Shown: positions 12,111-25,117, counted from the stretch's first letter. The stretch: DNA of 64,000 nucleotides from Carnegiea gigantea (GCA_029747015.1 JAKOGI010001353.1:62001-126000), one strand, 5' to 3'. Notes: generated from the sequence alone by a model not told the origin. Numbers and translations: made by a program.

Positions 12111-15100
12111 TGAAAGGTAAGTTTACTACAATAAACAAGTGTTTCTCTCTATCAAATCCAAGTAAGGATTAAGGGAGAAAATTTTAAAGTGAGAATAATG
12201 GTCTTCAAAGGCTAGCTCTTGCACCAAGATGAGAAATCAGTTTAATTTAGAAATAAGGTTGGTTAGCCAATAGTTGATCTAACAGACGGCCTAATAGTCA
12301 AGACATTACAAATAATTTGAAAACAGCCTTGAGTCAAGTACTTGTCTATCAATAAAGACACACAAAGAAAGAATTATGGATTTCTAGATTATTTGTTTTG
12401 TCTCACGGAGATGGAAATGTTGTAATCATGTTACTATTGTTAGCGTGAAATATAATTACGAGTTTAACGAGAACATTAACTTTTTAAGGGAGAAAAATAT
12501 TACTTCTTTTAGACTCAAGTGAGGACAATAATTTTTGAAATTTTAATAATCTACTTTTACAGGCCCAAAAACAACATATTTTAAAATATTAACCTGCTAT
12601 TATACTCAAAAAACGTTTGGGAGATATGAGATGAAAAAAATGAGTTGACTTGGCCTCGTCGATCTAAAATATCAACTGACATGCACACATTTATGAAAAG
12701 AAACTCAAACCAAGTACATGCAGTTTATTATTCAAAGCATGAAGATGCTGACCTAAAAGGCATACGCATGCTTAGAAAAAAGGTACTATTATGTATGAAT
12801 TAAATTTGATGGAGAGTTGAGGCAATGTTGGCTGCTGCTTTGGGTCAATGAGAATGCCACTGCGACTTTGCCCATGCCTATGGTCAATTCGTTTTGCAAC
12901 TTGTTTCATATGAACAATATTATTGAAGTGGCAATTGCCTAAGACAATCGTTTCTTATTGGAGATTAGACTTTATCCAAGCACTTTCAACATGTGTAATG
13001 TGTCCATGCCTTCAATGGCTCCTTGTCGTGTCAGACACATCTTAAGTTGAATCAGTTTGGGAATAGTATAATGTTAAACATTTAAACAACGTTGGGTTTA
13101 AGCATTTGGTCAATTTTTTTTTTTTTTAAAAAAAACTTTGGGTTTGAGGAGCAAGAAAGTTATGTTGTTTTTTGGTTCTTTGGTGGTCCTCCATTATCGA
13201 ATTTAATTTGGCTAATCTCAAAAATGAACAAGGAAATGGTTGCACAAATGGGGCCCAACAAAGAAAAAAAAAACTTCATACATCCTTATGTGAAAAGAAA
13301 ATTTTCTTTTTTAATGGAGAAAAAGAAAAACTGACTCCATCTATCTGCAAAATCTTATGTCAAGTTGAAAATCATTATTCTCCAATTGTTATATGATCAA
13401 CCTAAGTGTAGAGGAATTCTATACACCAACACGTGGAGTTTTGCCCTTTTCTTTACCCCTACGTCCTCTCCATGCCTTCCCCTACTAGGATGATAACTCA
13501 TGAGATATGGGCTCCTGGTGGGCTTACTCACGCAACCACAAAACAAACAAACAAAGAAAGAAAATGAAAGTGAAAGGTAAGTTTACTACAATAAATAAGT
13601 GTTTCTCTCTATCAAATCCAAGTAAGGATTAAGGGAGAAAATTTTAAAGTGAGAATAATGGTCTTCAAAGGCGAGCTCTTGCACCAAGATGAGAAATCAG
13701 TTTAATTTAGAAATAAGGTTGGTTAGCCAATAGTTCATCTAACAGACGGCCTAATAGTCAAGACATTACAAATAATTTTAAAACAGCCTTGCGTCAAGTA
13801 CTTGTCTATCAACAAAGACACACAAAGAAAGAATTATGGATTTCTAGATTATTTGTTTTGTCTCACGGAGATGGAAATGTTGTAATCATGTTACTATTGT
13901 TAGCGTGAAATATGATTACGAGTTTAACGAGAACATTAACTTTTTAAGGGAGAAAAATATTACTTGCTTTAGACTCAAGTGAGGACAATAATTTTTGAAA
14001 TTTTAATAATCTACTTTTACAGGCCCAAAAACAACATCTTTTAAAATATTAACCTGCTATTATACTCAAAAAACGGTTGGGGGATATGAGATGAAAAAAA
14101 TGAGTTGACTTGGCCTCATCGATCTAAAATATCAACTGACATGCACACATTTATGAAAAGAAACTCAAACCAAGTACATGCAGTTTATTATTCAAAGCAT
14201 GAAGATGCTGACCTAAAAGGCATACGCATGCTTAGAAAAAAGGTACTGTTATGTATGGATTAAATTTGATGGAGAGTTGAGGTAATGTTGGCTGCTGCTT
14301 TGGCTCAATGAGAATGCCAATGCGACTTTGCCCATGCTTATGGTCAATTCGTTTTGCAACTTGTTTCATATGAACAATATTATTGAAGTGGCAACTGCCT
14401 AAGACAATCGTTTCTTATTGGAGATTAGACTTTATCCTAGCACTTGCAACATGTGTAATGTGTCCATGCCTTCAATGGCTCCTTGTCATGTCAGACACAT
14501 TTTAAGTTGAATCAGTTTGGGAATAGTATAATGTTAAACATTTAAACAACGTTGGGTTTGAGCATTTGATCAATTTTTTTTTTTTTAGAAAAACTTTGGG
14601 TTTGAGGAGCAAGAAAGTTATGTTGTTTTTTGGTTCTTTGGTGGTCCTCCATTATCGAATTTAATTTGGCTGATCTCAAAAATGAACAAGGAAATGGTTG
14701 CGCAAATGGGGCCCAACAAAGAAAAAAAAAACTTCATACATCCTTATGTGAAAAGAAAATTTTCTTTTTTAATGGAGAAAAAGAAAAACTGACTCCATCT
14801 ATCTGCAAAATCTTATGTCAAGTTGAAAATCATTATTCTCCAATTGTTATATGATCAACCTAAGTGTAGAGGAATTCTATACACCAACACGTGGAGTTTT
14901 GCCCTTTTCTTTACCCCTACGTCCTCTCCATGCCTTCCCCTACTAGGATGATAACTCATGAGATATGGGCTCCTGGTGGGCTTACTCACGCAACCACAAA
15001 ACAAACAAACAAAGAAAGAAAATGAAAGTGAAAGGTAAGTTTACTACAATAAATAAGTGTTTCTCTCTATCAAATCCAAGTAAGGATTAAGGGAGAAAAT

Positions 15101-17804
15101 TTTAAAGTGAGAATAATGGTCTTCAAAGGCTAGCTCTTGCACCAAGATAAGAAACCAGTTTAATTTAGAAATAAGGTTGGTTAGCCAATAGTTTATCTAA
15201 CAGACGGCCTAATAGTCAAGACATTACAAATAATTTTAAAACAGACTTGAGTCAAGCACTTGTCTATCAACAAAGACACACAAAGAAAGAATTATGGATT
15301 TCTAGATTATTTGTTTTGTCTCACGGAGATGGAAATGTTGTAATCATGTTACTATTGTTAGCGTGAAATATGATTACGAGTTTAACGAGAACATTAACTT
15401 TTTAAGGGAGAAAAATATTACTTCTTTTAGACTCAAGTGAGGACAATAATTTTTGAAATTTTAATAATCTACTTTTACAAGCCCAAAAACAACATCTTTT
15501 AAAATATTAACCTGCTATTATGCTCAAAAAACGGTCGGGGGATATGAGATGAAAAAAATGAGTTGACTTGGCCTCATCGATCTAAAATATCAACTGACAT
15601 GCACACATTTATGAAAAGAAACTCAAACCAAGTACATGCAGTTTATTATTCAAAGCATGAAGATGCTGACCTAAAAGGCATACGCATGCTTAGAAAAAAG
15701 GTACTATTATGTATGGATTAAATTTGATGGAGAGTTGAGGTAATGTTGGCTGCTGCTTTGGCTCAATGAGAATGCCAATGCGACTTTGCCCATGCTTATG
15801 GTCAATTCGTTTTGCAACTTGTTTCATATGAACAATATTATTGAAGTGGCAATTGCCTAAGACAATCGTTTCTTATTGGAGATTAGACTTTATCCAAGCA
15901 CTTTCAACATGTGTAATGTGCCATGCCTTCAATGGCTCCTTGTCGTGTCAGACACATTTTAAGTTGAATCAGTTTGGGAATAGTATAATGTTAAACATTT
16001 AAACAACGTTGGGTTTGAGCATTTGATCAATTTTTTTTTTTTTTAAAAAAAACTTTGGGTTTGAGGAGCAAGAAAGTTATGTTGTTTTTTGGTTCTTTGG
16101 TGGTCCTCCATTATCGAATTTAATTTGGCTGATCTCAAAAATGAACAAGGAAATGGTTGCGCAAATGGGGCCCAACAAAGAAAAAAAAAACTTCATACAT
16201 CCTTATGTGAAAAGAAAATTTTCTTTTTTAATAGAGAAAAAGAAAAACTGACTCCATCTATCTGCAAAATCTTATGTCAAGTTGAGAATCATTATTCTGC
16301 AATTGTTATATGATCAACCTAACTGTAGAGGAATTCTATACACCAACACGTGGAGTTTTGCCCTTTTCTTTACCCCTACGTCCTCTCCATGCCTTCCCCT
16401 ACCAGGATGATAACTCATGAGATATGGGCTCCTGGTGGGCTTACTCACGCAACCACAAAACAAACAAACAAAGAAAGAAAATGAAAGTGAAAGGTAAGTT
16501 TACTACAATAAATAAGTGTTTCTCTCTATCAAATCCAAGTAAGGATTAAGGGAGAAAATTTTAAAGTGAGAATAATGGTCTTCAAAGGCTAGCTCTTGCA
16601 CCAAGATGAGAAATCAGTTTAATTTAGAAATAAGGTTGGTTAGCCAATAGTTTATCTAACAGACGGCCTAATAGTCAAGACATTACAAATAATTTTAAAA
16701 CAGACTTGAGTCAAGTACTTGTCTATCAACAAAGACACACAAAGAAAGAATTATGGATTTCTAGATTATTTGTTTTGTCTCACGGAGATGGAAATGTTGT
16801 AATCATGTTACTATTGTTAGCGTGAAATATGATTACGAGTTTAACGAGAACATTAACTTTTTAAGGGAGAAAAATATTACTTCTTTTAGACTCAAGTGAG
16901 GACAATAATTTTTGAAATTTTAATAATCTACTTTTACAAGCCCAAAAACAACATTTTTTAAAATATTAACCTGCTATTATGCTCAAAAAACGGTCGGGGG
17001 ATATGAGATGAAAAAAATGAGTTGACTTGGCCTCATCAATCTAAAATATCAACTGAGATGCACACATTTATGAAAAGAAACTCAAACCAAGTACATGCAG
17101 TTTATTATTCAAAGCATGAAGATGTTGACCTAAAAGGCATACGCATGCTTAGAAAAAAGGTACAATTATGTATGGATTAAATTTGATGGAGAGTTGAGGT
17201 AATGTTGGCTGCTGCTTTGGCTCAATGAGAATGCCAATGCGACTTTGCCCATGCTTATGGTCAATTCGTTTTGCAACTTGTTTCATATGAACAATATTAT
17301 TGAAGTGGCAATTGCCTAAGACAATCGTTTCTTATTGGAGATTAGACTTTATCCAAGCACTTTCAACATGTGTAATGTGCCCATGCCTTCAATGGCTCCT
17401 TGTCGTGTCAGACACATTTTAAGTTGAATCAGTTTGGGAATAGTATAATGTTAAACATTTAAACAACGTTGGGTTTGAGCATTTGATCATTTTTTTTTTT
17501 TTTAAAACTTTGGGTTTGAGGAGCAAGAAAGTTATGTTGTTTTTTGGTTCTTTCGTGGTCCTCCATTATCGAATTTAATTTGGCTGATCTCAAAAATGAA
17601 CAAGGAAATGGTTGCGCAAATGGGGCCCAACAAAGAAAAAAAAAACTTCATACATCCTTATGTGCAAAGAAAATTTTCTTTTTTAATGGAGAAAAAGAAA
17701 AACTGACTCCATCTATCTGCAAAATCTTATGTCAAGTTGAAAATCATTATTCTGCAATTGTTATATGATCAACCTAACTGTAGGGGAATTCTGTGCACCA
17801 ACAC
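11973..17804. repeat. Four tandem copies of a 1.46-kb unit
   Basis: Units start with GTGGAGTTTTGCCC at 11973, 13433, 14891 and 16350, giving lengths of about 1460, 1458, 1459 and 1455 bp. Each runs from the SINE 3' half to ...CCAACAC. Units are nearly identical. Units 3 and 4 share variants not found in 1 and 2 (for example ACAGACTTGAG and CGGTCGGGGG), which suggests stepwise amplification. A 74-codon open frame recurs in the units but drifts without respect for codons, so I regard it as non-coding. The sister locus at 30471 has only one unit. Confidence 0.95.
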
Positions 17805-19434
17805 CACCCATACTAGCAAAATACAGGCTAGCCTCGCAATAAATGAGTGAATATCATCAGTCTGATTTGTTGCATCAAATTCTAGTATCTTTTCGTCCTT
17901 TCTAATGTTGCAATTTTTTTAAATGTTTCTTCATTTTTTTCTTGTTAATCAAACAAATTAGTCGAAGTTTGATTTGTGATAAAAAAAATTTCCATCAAAG
18001 GTTATTCATTAAATGGAACAAGTTATTGACTTATTATTGTTTGTTTTCCAATTCTTTTTCTATTTTCTAACTTCTTTTGAATAAAAAATATTCAGTCAGT
18101 CAAATTAAGTTTGGTGTTCACAAAATAAATTTATTGTTCACAAAAAGTTAAACTATTTTTTATAAAACACTAACCTATAGTTCACAAAATATATGAACTC
18201 ATTGTCCACAAAATAAACTTTTGTACTAACAATGTTCTCTTGGCCAAAGTTTCAATAAATTCTAATCTTCACAAAAGGTTAAGCTATTCTTCTCAAAACA
18301 TTAACTCACAAAATAAAGTTATTATTTACCAATAATTCTTTTTTTTTAAAGGAAAAATATATCTATCAGTCAAAGTTCCAAGAAGCTTCTATTGTTTGCA
18401 AAAAGCTAACTAATTGTTGATAAAATATTAACATGTTGTTCACAAAATATAAATATGTTATTCACAAAATATAAACCAATTATTCACAAAATTGAGTTAT
18501 ACCCTAGCAATGTTGTATTGTTAACTTAAAAATCCTTAGTTTTTTTATTTTTTAAAAAATATATATTCTATTATTCAAACTTCGAATGAAAAAAGTTCAA
18601 TTATTTACAAAAATATTTATGTGTTGTTCACAAACATTCACCTATAATTCATAAAATATAAGCCGCTTGGCCGCAAAATAGAATTTTATGCTACCAATGT
18701 TCTATTTTTCACCAAAAGTTTATATTTTTTTAAAAAATTTCTATCAGTCAAAGTTTTAATAAAAAAGTGTTCTATTGTTCACAAAACATTAACCTATTGT
18801 TCACAAAACATAAGCATGTAGCTGACAAAATATAAACCTATCGTTCCAATTTCAACTATTGTGCATAGAACGTGACCTATTGTGCATGAAAAAAGGGAAG
18901 TTACATATAATCTGAATAATAAAAGTAATATGCTAAAAGAAAATAAAAGGAAAGATAAGAATAAAATAAAAGATTAGAGTCAATAAGAAATATGCAAACA
19001 AGAAAAAGAAGAAAGAGCAATAAAATTAAATCATTCAAGAAATATCATCGTCGATATTAAAAAAAAGAAAAATAGACTAATAAAATTAAAGAATTATGTT
19101 ACAAAAAAAGGAAAAGAAAAAAAAGACAACTAAAATTAAAGCATACTACCATCGCATCAACTAAAGTTACCATTATTGCTGCTCCAAAAACTTCCAAGAG
19201 ATTGTGTTTGCCATTGTCCCACCTATAAAAGTAGCGCACATCTAATGACCAGGCGTATCTTTTTTTTTTTTTTTGGGATCGACAGGCATACCATGTTCTG
19301 TCTGCCCAAGTTCATAATGTAATTTGTCATTATTCTCTTCAGAAACGGCCATTCCATCCTTACTTTTCTGAACATAGGAAGATCTTTTAATGAATTTGCT
19401 TTTGTACTAAAATATTTTTCAAAATCCTGCGTTT
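17805..19434. other. AT-rich flank with a degenerate TTGTTCACAAAATA minisatellite; no gene
   Basis: Between about 18100 and 18880 the word (T)TGTTCACAAAATATAAA recurs roughly 15-17 times in degenerate form at uneven spacing. Clear copies are near 18115, 18136, 18432, 18458, 18778 and 18797. A purine-rich run follows (18950-19140). The same segment is at 31933-33585. No termini or coding capacity identify its source. Confidence 0.65.
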
Positions 19435-20099
19435 TGTTAGCAAAAATCAAAGCAGTAGGTCAGGTTATTAACATACTTTGTGCTCTTATCAAAGTTGGTG
19501 GAAGTTTGGTGACCCATTTTTGTCATTGTCAAATGTTCGTAAGAGATTGTTGAAATATTTTGTTAGTTAATGAACTGAATTCTTCCCCTTTTTCCTATGC
19601 ATATGCACGGTTGAAGGAGGCATTTTTAGGCCAAGAAAATTCAGCCAAAGCATGCAAAGCAAATAGAAAAAACCAACTTCACTATCCTCCTTTTACATGC
19701 CAAAAATCATAAAGAACTTATCTTTAAACACATAATCATTAATCCTTAGTATAAACATCTTTAGACACTAATTCAAGTACTCAAGGTTAACTGTTTAGGA
19801 GTGCACTTGGATTGGTTAACATCATGTCAATCCTAGGGAACGATCGCCCGCATGAAGTTTGCACCTTAGCTTCAGCGAAATCGTTCTTAGGACAATGGCT
19901 AAGCCACAACATGGTTTGATCTATTAATTAATTACGGTTATTATTTTTGTTATTACTAATCTCGTTACTTGATAATTTCATGTGCATTTTAAAGTTGATC
20001 GGTGTAATTCAAGTCAAACGGTTCGATCAATATCATTTTCGAATAATATATTTAGTGGTTGTAATTGCACATAACCACCTACAGCTATATTTTTCAACA
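19435..20099 (+). repeat. 5' LTR of copia copy 1 (665 bp)
   Basis: Begins TGTTAGCAAAAATC and ends ATTTTTCAACA, and aligns along its length with 24496-25117. It carries about 40 bp near 19453-19495 that the 3' LTR lacks, bounded by the repeated word ATCAAAG/TATCAAAG. The same extra segment is in the 5' LTR of the sister copy at 33586. TATAAA near 19750 is a possible core promoter. Confidence 0.9.
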
Positions 20100-20129
20100 A
20101 TCTAAGAACGGTTTTAGTTATATACAATT

Positions 20130-20860
20130 ATGGTTCTAAATACACTATCGCTTGATATGTCTAAGTTAGAACCATTAGATGGTAGCAATTATAATCGTTG
20201 GGCTAATAGAATGAAATTTTATCTTGAGCAAATTGAGATTGCATATGTCTTGAAAGAAAATGTTATTCCCAGAGATGAAAAGGCCAAAGCTGAATATGAT
20301 CTGAAATTTGATAGAGATAATAAAATTCGCAAAGAAATATTGTTACATTATATGTCTAATGCACTACTTGACATTTATATGAAATATGAATATGCTAAGG
20401 ACATTTGGCATGCTCTTAACAAAAAATATGGTGGTGATAATGCTGGGTCTAAACGTTTTGCAATTAGTAGATGGCCAAGTTTTAAGATCAAAGAAGATAA
20501 GTCTATTATTGATAAGATTCATGAACATGAAAATCTATGTTCTACTATTGCATCTGAAGGATTAAAAATATGTGATGTTATCCTAGCTGTTGGTTTGATT
20601 GAAAAATTACCATCCTCTTGAAAAGAATACCTAAAGTACCTCATGCAAGAAGAGAAAGATTGGACTTTAGAAGACTTAATTGGTCACTTAAAAATTAAGG
20701 AATAAAATAGACTGAAAGATAAAAGAATCTCTTATAACTCTCGTTTTTTTAGAGCTAACCTTCTGGAGCCTAGATTTGCTAATTTTGATAGGTTCAAAAA
20801 CAAGGGAAGGAAAATTATAGAAGTGACTACAAGCCACAAGGAAATGTGCAAAAATACAAA
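20130..20860 (+). pseudogene. copia gag (UBN2-like), copy 1
   Basis: Opens with MVLNTLSLDMSKLEPLDG then NYNRWANRMKFYLEQIEIAY, the typical start of plant copia gag (W and F/Y-rich capsid N-terminus). It continues through KDIWHALNKKYG and the LCSTIASEGLKICD region. It is open for 163 codons and then meets a stop at PSS-stop-KEYLKYL where tryptophan is expected. A second stop and a frameshift follow before the knuckle. Gag packages the RNA in cytoplasmic particles; this copy cannot make a full protein. Confidence 0.9.
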
Positions 20861-21571
20861 TTCAGGGGTAAATGTCATGAATGTGGGCGGCGTGGTCACA
20901 AGGCCGTAGATTGGAAATCCAAGAAAGGAGGAAATGTCAATCTAGTTGAATCCAATATTATTATTACAGTAGTGCCAGAATTCAATTTAGTTGGCAACAC
21001 TATGGAATGGATCGTGGACATAGGTGCTTCCAAACGCATATGTGCCAATTGTAGACTGTTTCAGTCTTATGAAAAAATTAATGAAGGTGAAAATATTTTT
21101 ATGGGTAACTCCACATCTACCTTAGTCATTGAAAAAGGGAAGATTACTTTAAAACTTACTTCTGAAAAATATCTTACTCTTGTTAATGTGCTACATGTGC
21201 CTAAAATGCGTAGAAATTTTATATCTGGTAGCTTGCTCATGAAAGCGAGTCTAAAAGTAATCATTGTTTTTTACCGTTTAGTCATGACCCACAATGGTGA
21301 ATTTCTGGGAAACATTTTTTACTTTAACAGCGACCTAATTGTGCTTGCCTCACTTTCAAAAAATATGAATCAAATGGCTAGTACGTCTTCTGCTTACACA
21401 GTTGAATCATTTGATTTGTGGCATGTTAGATTAGAGCATGTAAATGTTGACTCTATTAAAAGGCTTAAACTTCTTAACTTGATTCCTAAATTGTCTAATA
21501 TGGGTTTATCTAAATGTGAAGTATGTGGTGAAGCTAAGTTTCATAAGAAACCATTTAAATCCGCAAAATGA
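20846..21571 (+). pseudogene. copia zinc knuckle, protease and integrase zinc domain, copy 1
   Basis: An open stretch of 241 codons. The knuckle CHECGRRGHKAVDW has tryptophan in place of the last cysteine (the sister copy has C). The protease motif reads WIVDIGASKRIC at about codon 55, with DTGA changed to DIGA (DTGA intact in the sister). The integrase HHCC region spans LWHVRLEHVN to CEVCGEAKFHKKPF. Two key residues are therefore lost although the frame is open. The stop at 21569 separates it from the integrase core. Confidence 0.9.
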
Positions 21572-21580
21572 CAGACTGAG

Positions 21581-22300
21581 TTGCTTGAGCTTATTCACAA
21601 TTACGTAGGAGACTTTAAGAACCATATGACTAGAGACGGTAAAAGGTGTTATATTACCTTTGTTGACGACTACTCATGTTACATTATGGTTTATTTTGTA
21701 AGGTCAAAAGATGAAGTAGAAGAAATGTTTACTAAATATAAAGCTGAAGTTGAAGATGAGCTAGATAGAACAATAAAAAGGCATAGAAGTGATAGAGGCG
21801 GCAAATATGACCCCACAAGTCTTAAAAATTATTGTGACACTAATGGAATTATTCATGAATAGACTGTCCCTTATACTCCAAAACAAAATGGTGTAGCAAA
21901 AAGAAAAAATAGAACATTAAAAAATCTGATGAATGTTATGTTAATTAGTTTTGGGCTTCCTAATAATATGTGGGGGGAGACAATTTTATCTGCTTGTCAT
22001 GTATTAAATCGTGGCCTCATAAGAAAATTGTTAAGACCCCATATGAATTATGAAAAAGGCATCCTCCTAACCTAAATTACTTAAAAGTGTGGCCGTGTTT
22101 AGCTAAAGTTGGATTGCCTGAATTTAAAAGGGAGAAAATTGGTCCAAGAACCATTGCTGCATTATTTATTAGATATGCTGATCAAAGTGTTGCACATCGA
22201 TTTCTTAAATGACTCATATATGCATGGCAATATAATTGAAGCTAGAGATGCTGAATTCTTTGAAAATATATTTCCTATGAAAATTACATCCCATGATGAT
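21581..22300 (+). pseudogene. copia integrase core, copy 1
   Basis: The core begins LELIHNYVGDF, where the first catalytic aspartate (HND in the sister) is tyrosine. FVDDYS follows, and the second aspartate is kept in RSDRGGKYD. After an in-frame TAG comes TPKQNGVAKRKN, where the catalytic glutamate (AERKN in the sister) is lysine. The C-terminal part (PNLNYLKVWPCLAKV and onward) is frameshifted. Integration activity is therefore lost at two of three D,D,E residues. Confidence 0.9.
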
Positions 22301-22309
22301 CACATCCCT

Positions 22310-23990
22310 CATCAAGTATCCTCTAAAAGACATGCATGTTCACCTTGTGTAGAACTAAGAAGTAAAAGAATCAGGAAAGAAACTAATTTTGGTCCCGATT
22401 TTATTACTGCATTTTTAGTTGAATATGTCATATTAAATAAGGAATTAAAGAAGATCCCAAAACATATAAAGAAGCGATGAAATCTATTGATGCTATTTTT
22501 TGAAAAGAAGCTATTAATAGTGAGTTTGATTCTATATTAAGGAATCATACATGTGTATTAACTATAAGGTTGTAAATATTTGGGGTGTAAATGGGTGTTT
22601 AAGAAAAAGTTTAAGGCTAATGGATCCATTGATAAATATAAAGCTTGCTTGGTGGTTATAGGATTTAATCAAAGAAAAGAAATTGATTACTTTGATACGT
22701 ATGCTCCTGTGTCTAAAACAGTCACCGCTAGAGTATTAATTGCACTTACTTCTATGCATGGCTTAATTATGCATCAAATTGATGTGAAAAATGCATTTCT
22801 AAATGGGGATCGAGTTGAAGAAATTTATATGGAACAACCTGAGGGATTTAAGGTACCGAGACAAGAGCTTAAGGTGTAAATTGATAAAATTCTTGTATGG
22901 ATTAAAACAAGTCCCTAAACAGTGGTATGAAAAATTTGATAGCACAATTACAACATATGGCTTTAAGGTAAATGAAGGTGACACTTGTATATATTCTAAG
23001 CATGCTTCTGATGGTTGTGTTATTATGTGCTTATATGTTGATGATATGCTTATATTTGGCAGGAATATGAATATTGTTAATGATACTAAAAATTTTCTGA
23101 GTACCCACTTTGAAATGAAAGATATAGGCGAAGCTGATGTTATCTTAGCAGTCAAAAGTAAGAGGACCCACGACGGCATTAGTCTTAACCAATCTCATTA
23201 TTTTGAGAAAATACTTAAAAAGTTTGATTCATTTGATGTTGATCCTATTAGGAAACTTTATGATGCTAGCATGCATTCGGTAAATAATAAAGGTGTTCCT
23301 GTGCCCTAAATGGAATATGCAAAAATAATTAGCAGTTTCATGTTTTTAATGAATTATGTAAGGCCTAATATTGCATATGTCATAAGTAGACTTAATAGAT
23401 ATGCTCATAGCCCTAGTGATAGTTATTAGATTGTGTTAAAACACTTACTTAAATATTTGAAAAGCACTATTGATTGTGTTTTACATTATGAAAAATTTTC
23501 TGCTATATTAGAAGGATACAGCGATGCCAGTTGGGTATCTGATAACGATAAAATTAATTCCACTAGTGGTTATGTGTTTGTACTAAGTGGAGGTGCTATA
23601 TCTTGGAAATATGCTAAGCAGTCTTGTACTGCTATGTCTACTACAACATCTGAGTTTATTACTTTTGAATTGGCAGGCTATAAGGCTGAATGGCTGAAAA
23701 GCCTGCTAGGAAGATGACTCCTTTAATTGTACTGCATTGTGATAATATGGTAGCAATTTCAGTTGCAATAAGTAAGGCCTTCAATAGAAAGAGAAGACAC
23801 TTACGATTGAGCGCAAAATAGTGAAGGAGTTACTGGAAAATAGAGTGATACCACTAGACTATGTGAAGTCCAAAAGGAATATTACGAATCCGCTAATGAA
23901 AGGCCTGTCTAGGAAAATGGTCTTTAACACATCGAGGGGGATGGGATTGAGACCCATTGAGGAGTTGTAATGATGGATCCCTATTTCGCC
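22310..23990 (+). pseudogene. copia reverse transcriptase and RNase H, copy 1
   Basis: RT starts near CKWVFKKKFKANGSIDKYKA (22580), with VDVKNAFLNG-type sequence as MHQIDVKNAFLNG and then EEIYMEQPEGF. A frameshift near 22870 moves to LIKFLYGLKQ. The catalytic YVDDMLIFG is intact at 23034-23045. Stops at 23307 and 23427 interrupt the thumb region. RNase H reads [20 protein letters not shown] then GAISW (23433-23717), ending near NPLMKGLS. The sister copy loses this domain to a CACTA insertion at the base before YVDD. Confidence 0.93.
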
Positions 23991-24480
23991 GAAAGGGTAG
24001 TTCAAAGGGTAATAACCAAGTCATTACTCAATTCTAAGGGCACTACATAGTATCTTTCTATATGATATATGTGAGTTGTAGTGCTTTGCTACTGTTGGGA
24101 AATGTTGAGCAGTTGGCTCTTAATGGACCATGTGAGGCGTGAAAGTGGCATATGCTAGATAGATCCATCTACTTAGGTGTGGAAGTGTGGTTGCTTCCTA
24201 TCGAAGGATCAGTATGGGTCTACCTCCTAGAGAACTTATGAGCTACCGGGAGTAGCATATGGTTAGTATAAGGCCCCAGACCGCAGAGCATGAGAATATA
24301 TGAGATTAATGTGTACCCAGGGGTGGACTTAAACCTCCCTATCAAGTTCAAGACAATTGTCACTTGGTAGGACGTTTGTCTTTAAATTTGCTGTCACTAG
24401 GTAAGAATTCAAGTCGCAAGACAATGATATCGACGCATTAATTTCTCTGTGCCAAAACATGCTTATATCTCCTAGCCATA

Positions 24481-24495
24481 TTTTTTTTGGGGAAT
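24481..24495 (+). promoter_or_regulatory. Polypurine tract of copia copy 1
   Basis: The run TTTTTTTTGGGGAAT lies directly before the 3' LTR start TGTTAGG at 24496. A short G-rich tract abutting the LTR is where second-strand priming occurs in LTR retrotransposons. Confidence 0.6.
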
Positions 24496-25117
24496 TGTTA
24501 GGAAAAATCAAAGTTGGTGGGAGTTTGGTGATCCATTTTTGTCTTTATCAAATGTTGGTAAGACATTATTGAAATATCCTGTTAGTTGGTGAACTAAATT
24601 CTCCCCCTCTTTTCTTGTATATGTACAGTTGAGGAAGGCTTTCTTAGGCCAAGAAAATTCAGCTAAAACACACAAAGCAAATAGGAAAAACCAACTTCAC
24701 TATCCTCCTTTTACATGCCTAAAACCACAAAGAAATTAGCCTTAAACACATCATTATTAACCCTTAATATAAATATTTTTAGGCACTAATTCAAGTACTC
24801 TAAGTTAACTACCTGGAAGTGCACCTGGAGTAGTTAACACCGTGTTAATCCTGGGAAACGGCCGCTCGTATGAAGTTTGCACCTTAGCTTCGACGAAATC
24901 GTTCTTAGGACAGTGACTAACCCATGACATGGTTTGATCCATTAATTAATTACAGTTATTATTTTTATTATTACTAATCTTGTTACTTGATAATTTCAGG
25001 TGAACTTTAAAGTTGATTAGTGTAATTCAATTCTAGTGGTTCGATCAGTATCATTTTTGAAAAATACATTTAGTGGTTGTAATTGTATATAACCACCTAA
25101 AGCTGTATTTTCCAACA
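24496..25117 (+). repeat. 3' LTR of copia copy 1 (622 bp)
   Basis: Begins TGTTAGGAAAAATCAAAG, ends TTTTCCAACA, and is followed by the target site AGTTT. It aligns with 19435-20099 but differs at many scattered bases and lacks the 40-bp extra segment, so the insertion is fairly old. Confidence 0.9.

Larger units (their letters stand above)
11962..25117 (+). repeat. Segmental duplication, copy 1
   Basis: From ACTAGAGACATGTGGAG (11962) through the 1.46-kb unit, the flank at 17805-19434 and the copia insertion, this segment matches 30460-56095 once the later insertions there are set aside. The shared copia insertion has the same flanks, target site and 5'-LTR-specific extra segment. Both copies therefore descend from one locus and not from two independent insertions. 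The right limit of the duplicated block cannot be seen. Confidence 0.85.
19435..25117 (+). mobile_element. Ty1/copia retrotransposon, copy 1: both LTRs present, coding region dead
   Basis: LTRs at 19435-20099 and 24496-25117 begin TGTTAG and end TTTxCAACA. The target site is AGTTT on the right and CGTTT on the left; the sister copy keeps AGTTT on the left. Internally gag, CCHC knuckle, protease, integrase, RT and RNase H follow in copia order on the plus strand, broken by about ten stops or frameshifts. The RT wording (YVDDMLIFG, GEADVILxxK) resembles the Tork group, which is an inference. The gag ATG lies only about 30 bp after the LTR. Confidence 0.93.

Noticed and set aside
13172..17768. 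A 74-codon frame repeated in each 1.46-kb unit, possible small gene family
   Set aside because: Differences between units fall at all codon positions. The sister unit at 30471 does not keep the frame's start context, and there is no recognisable domain.
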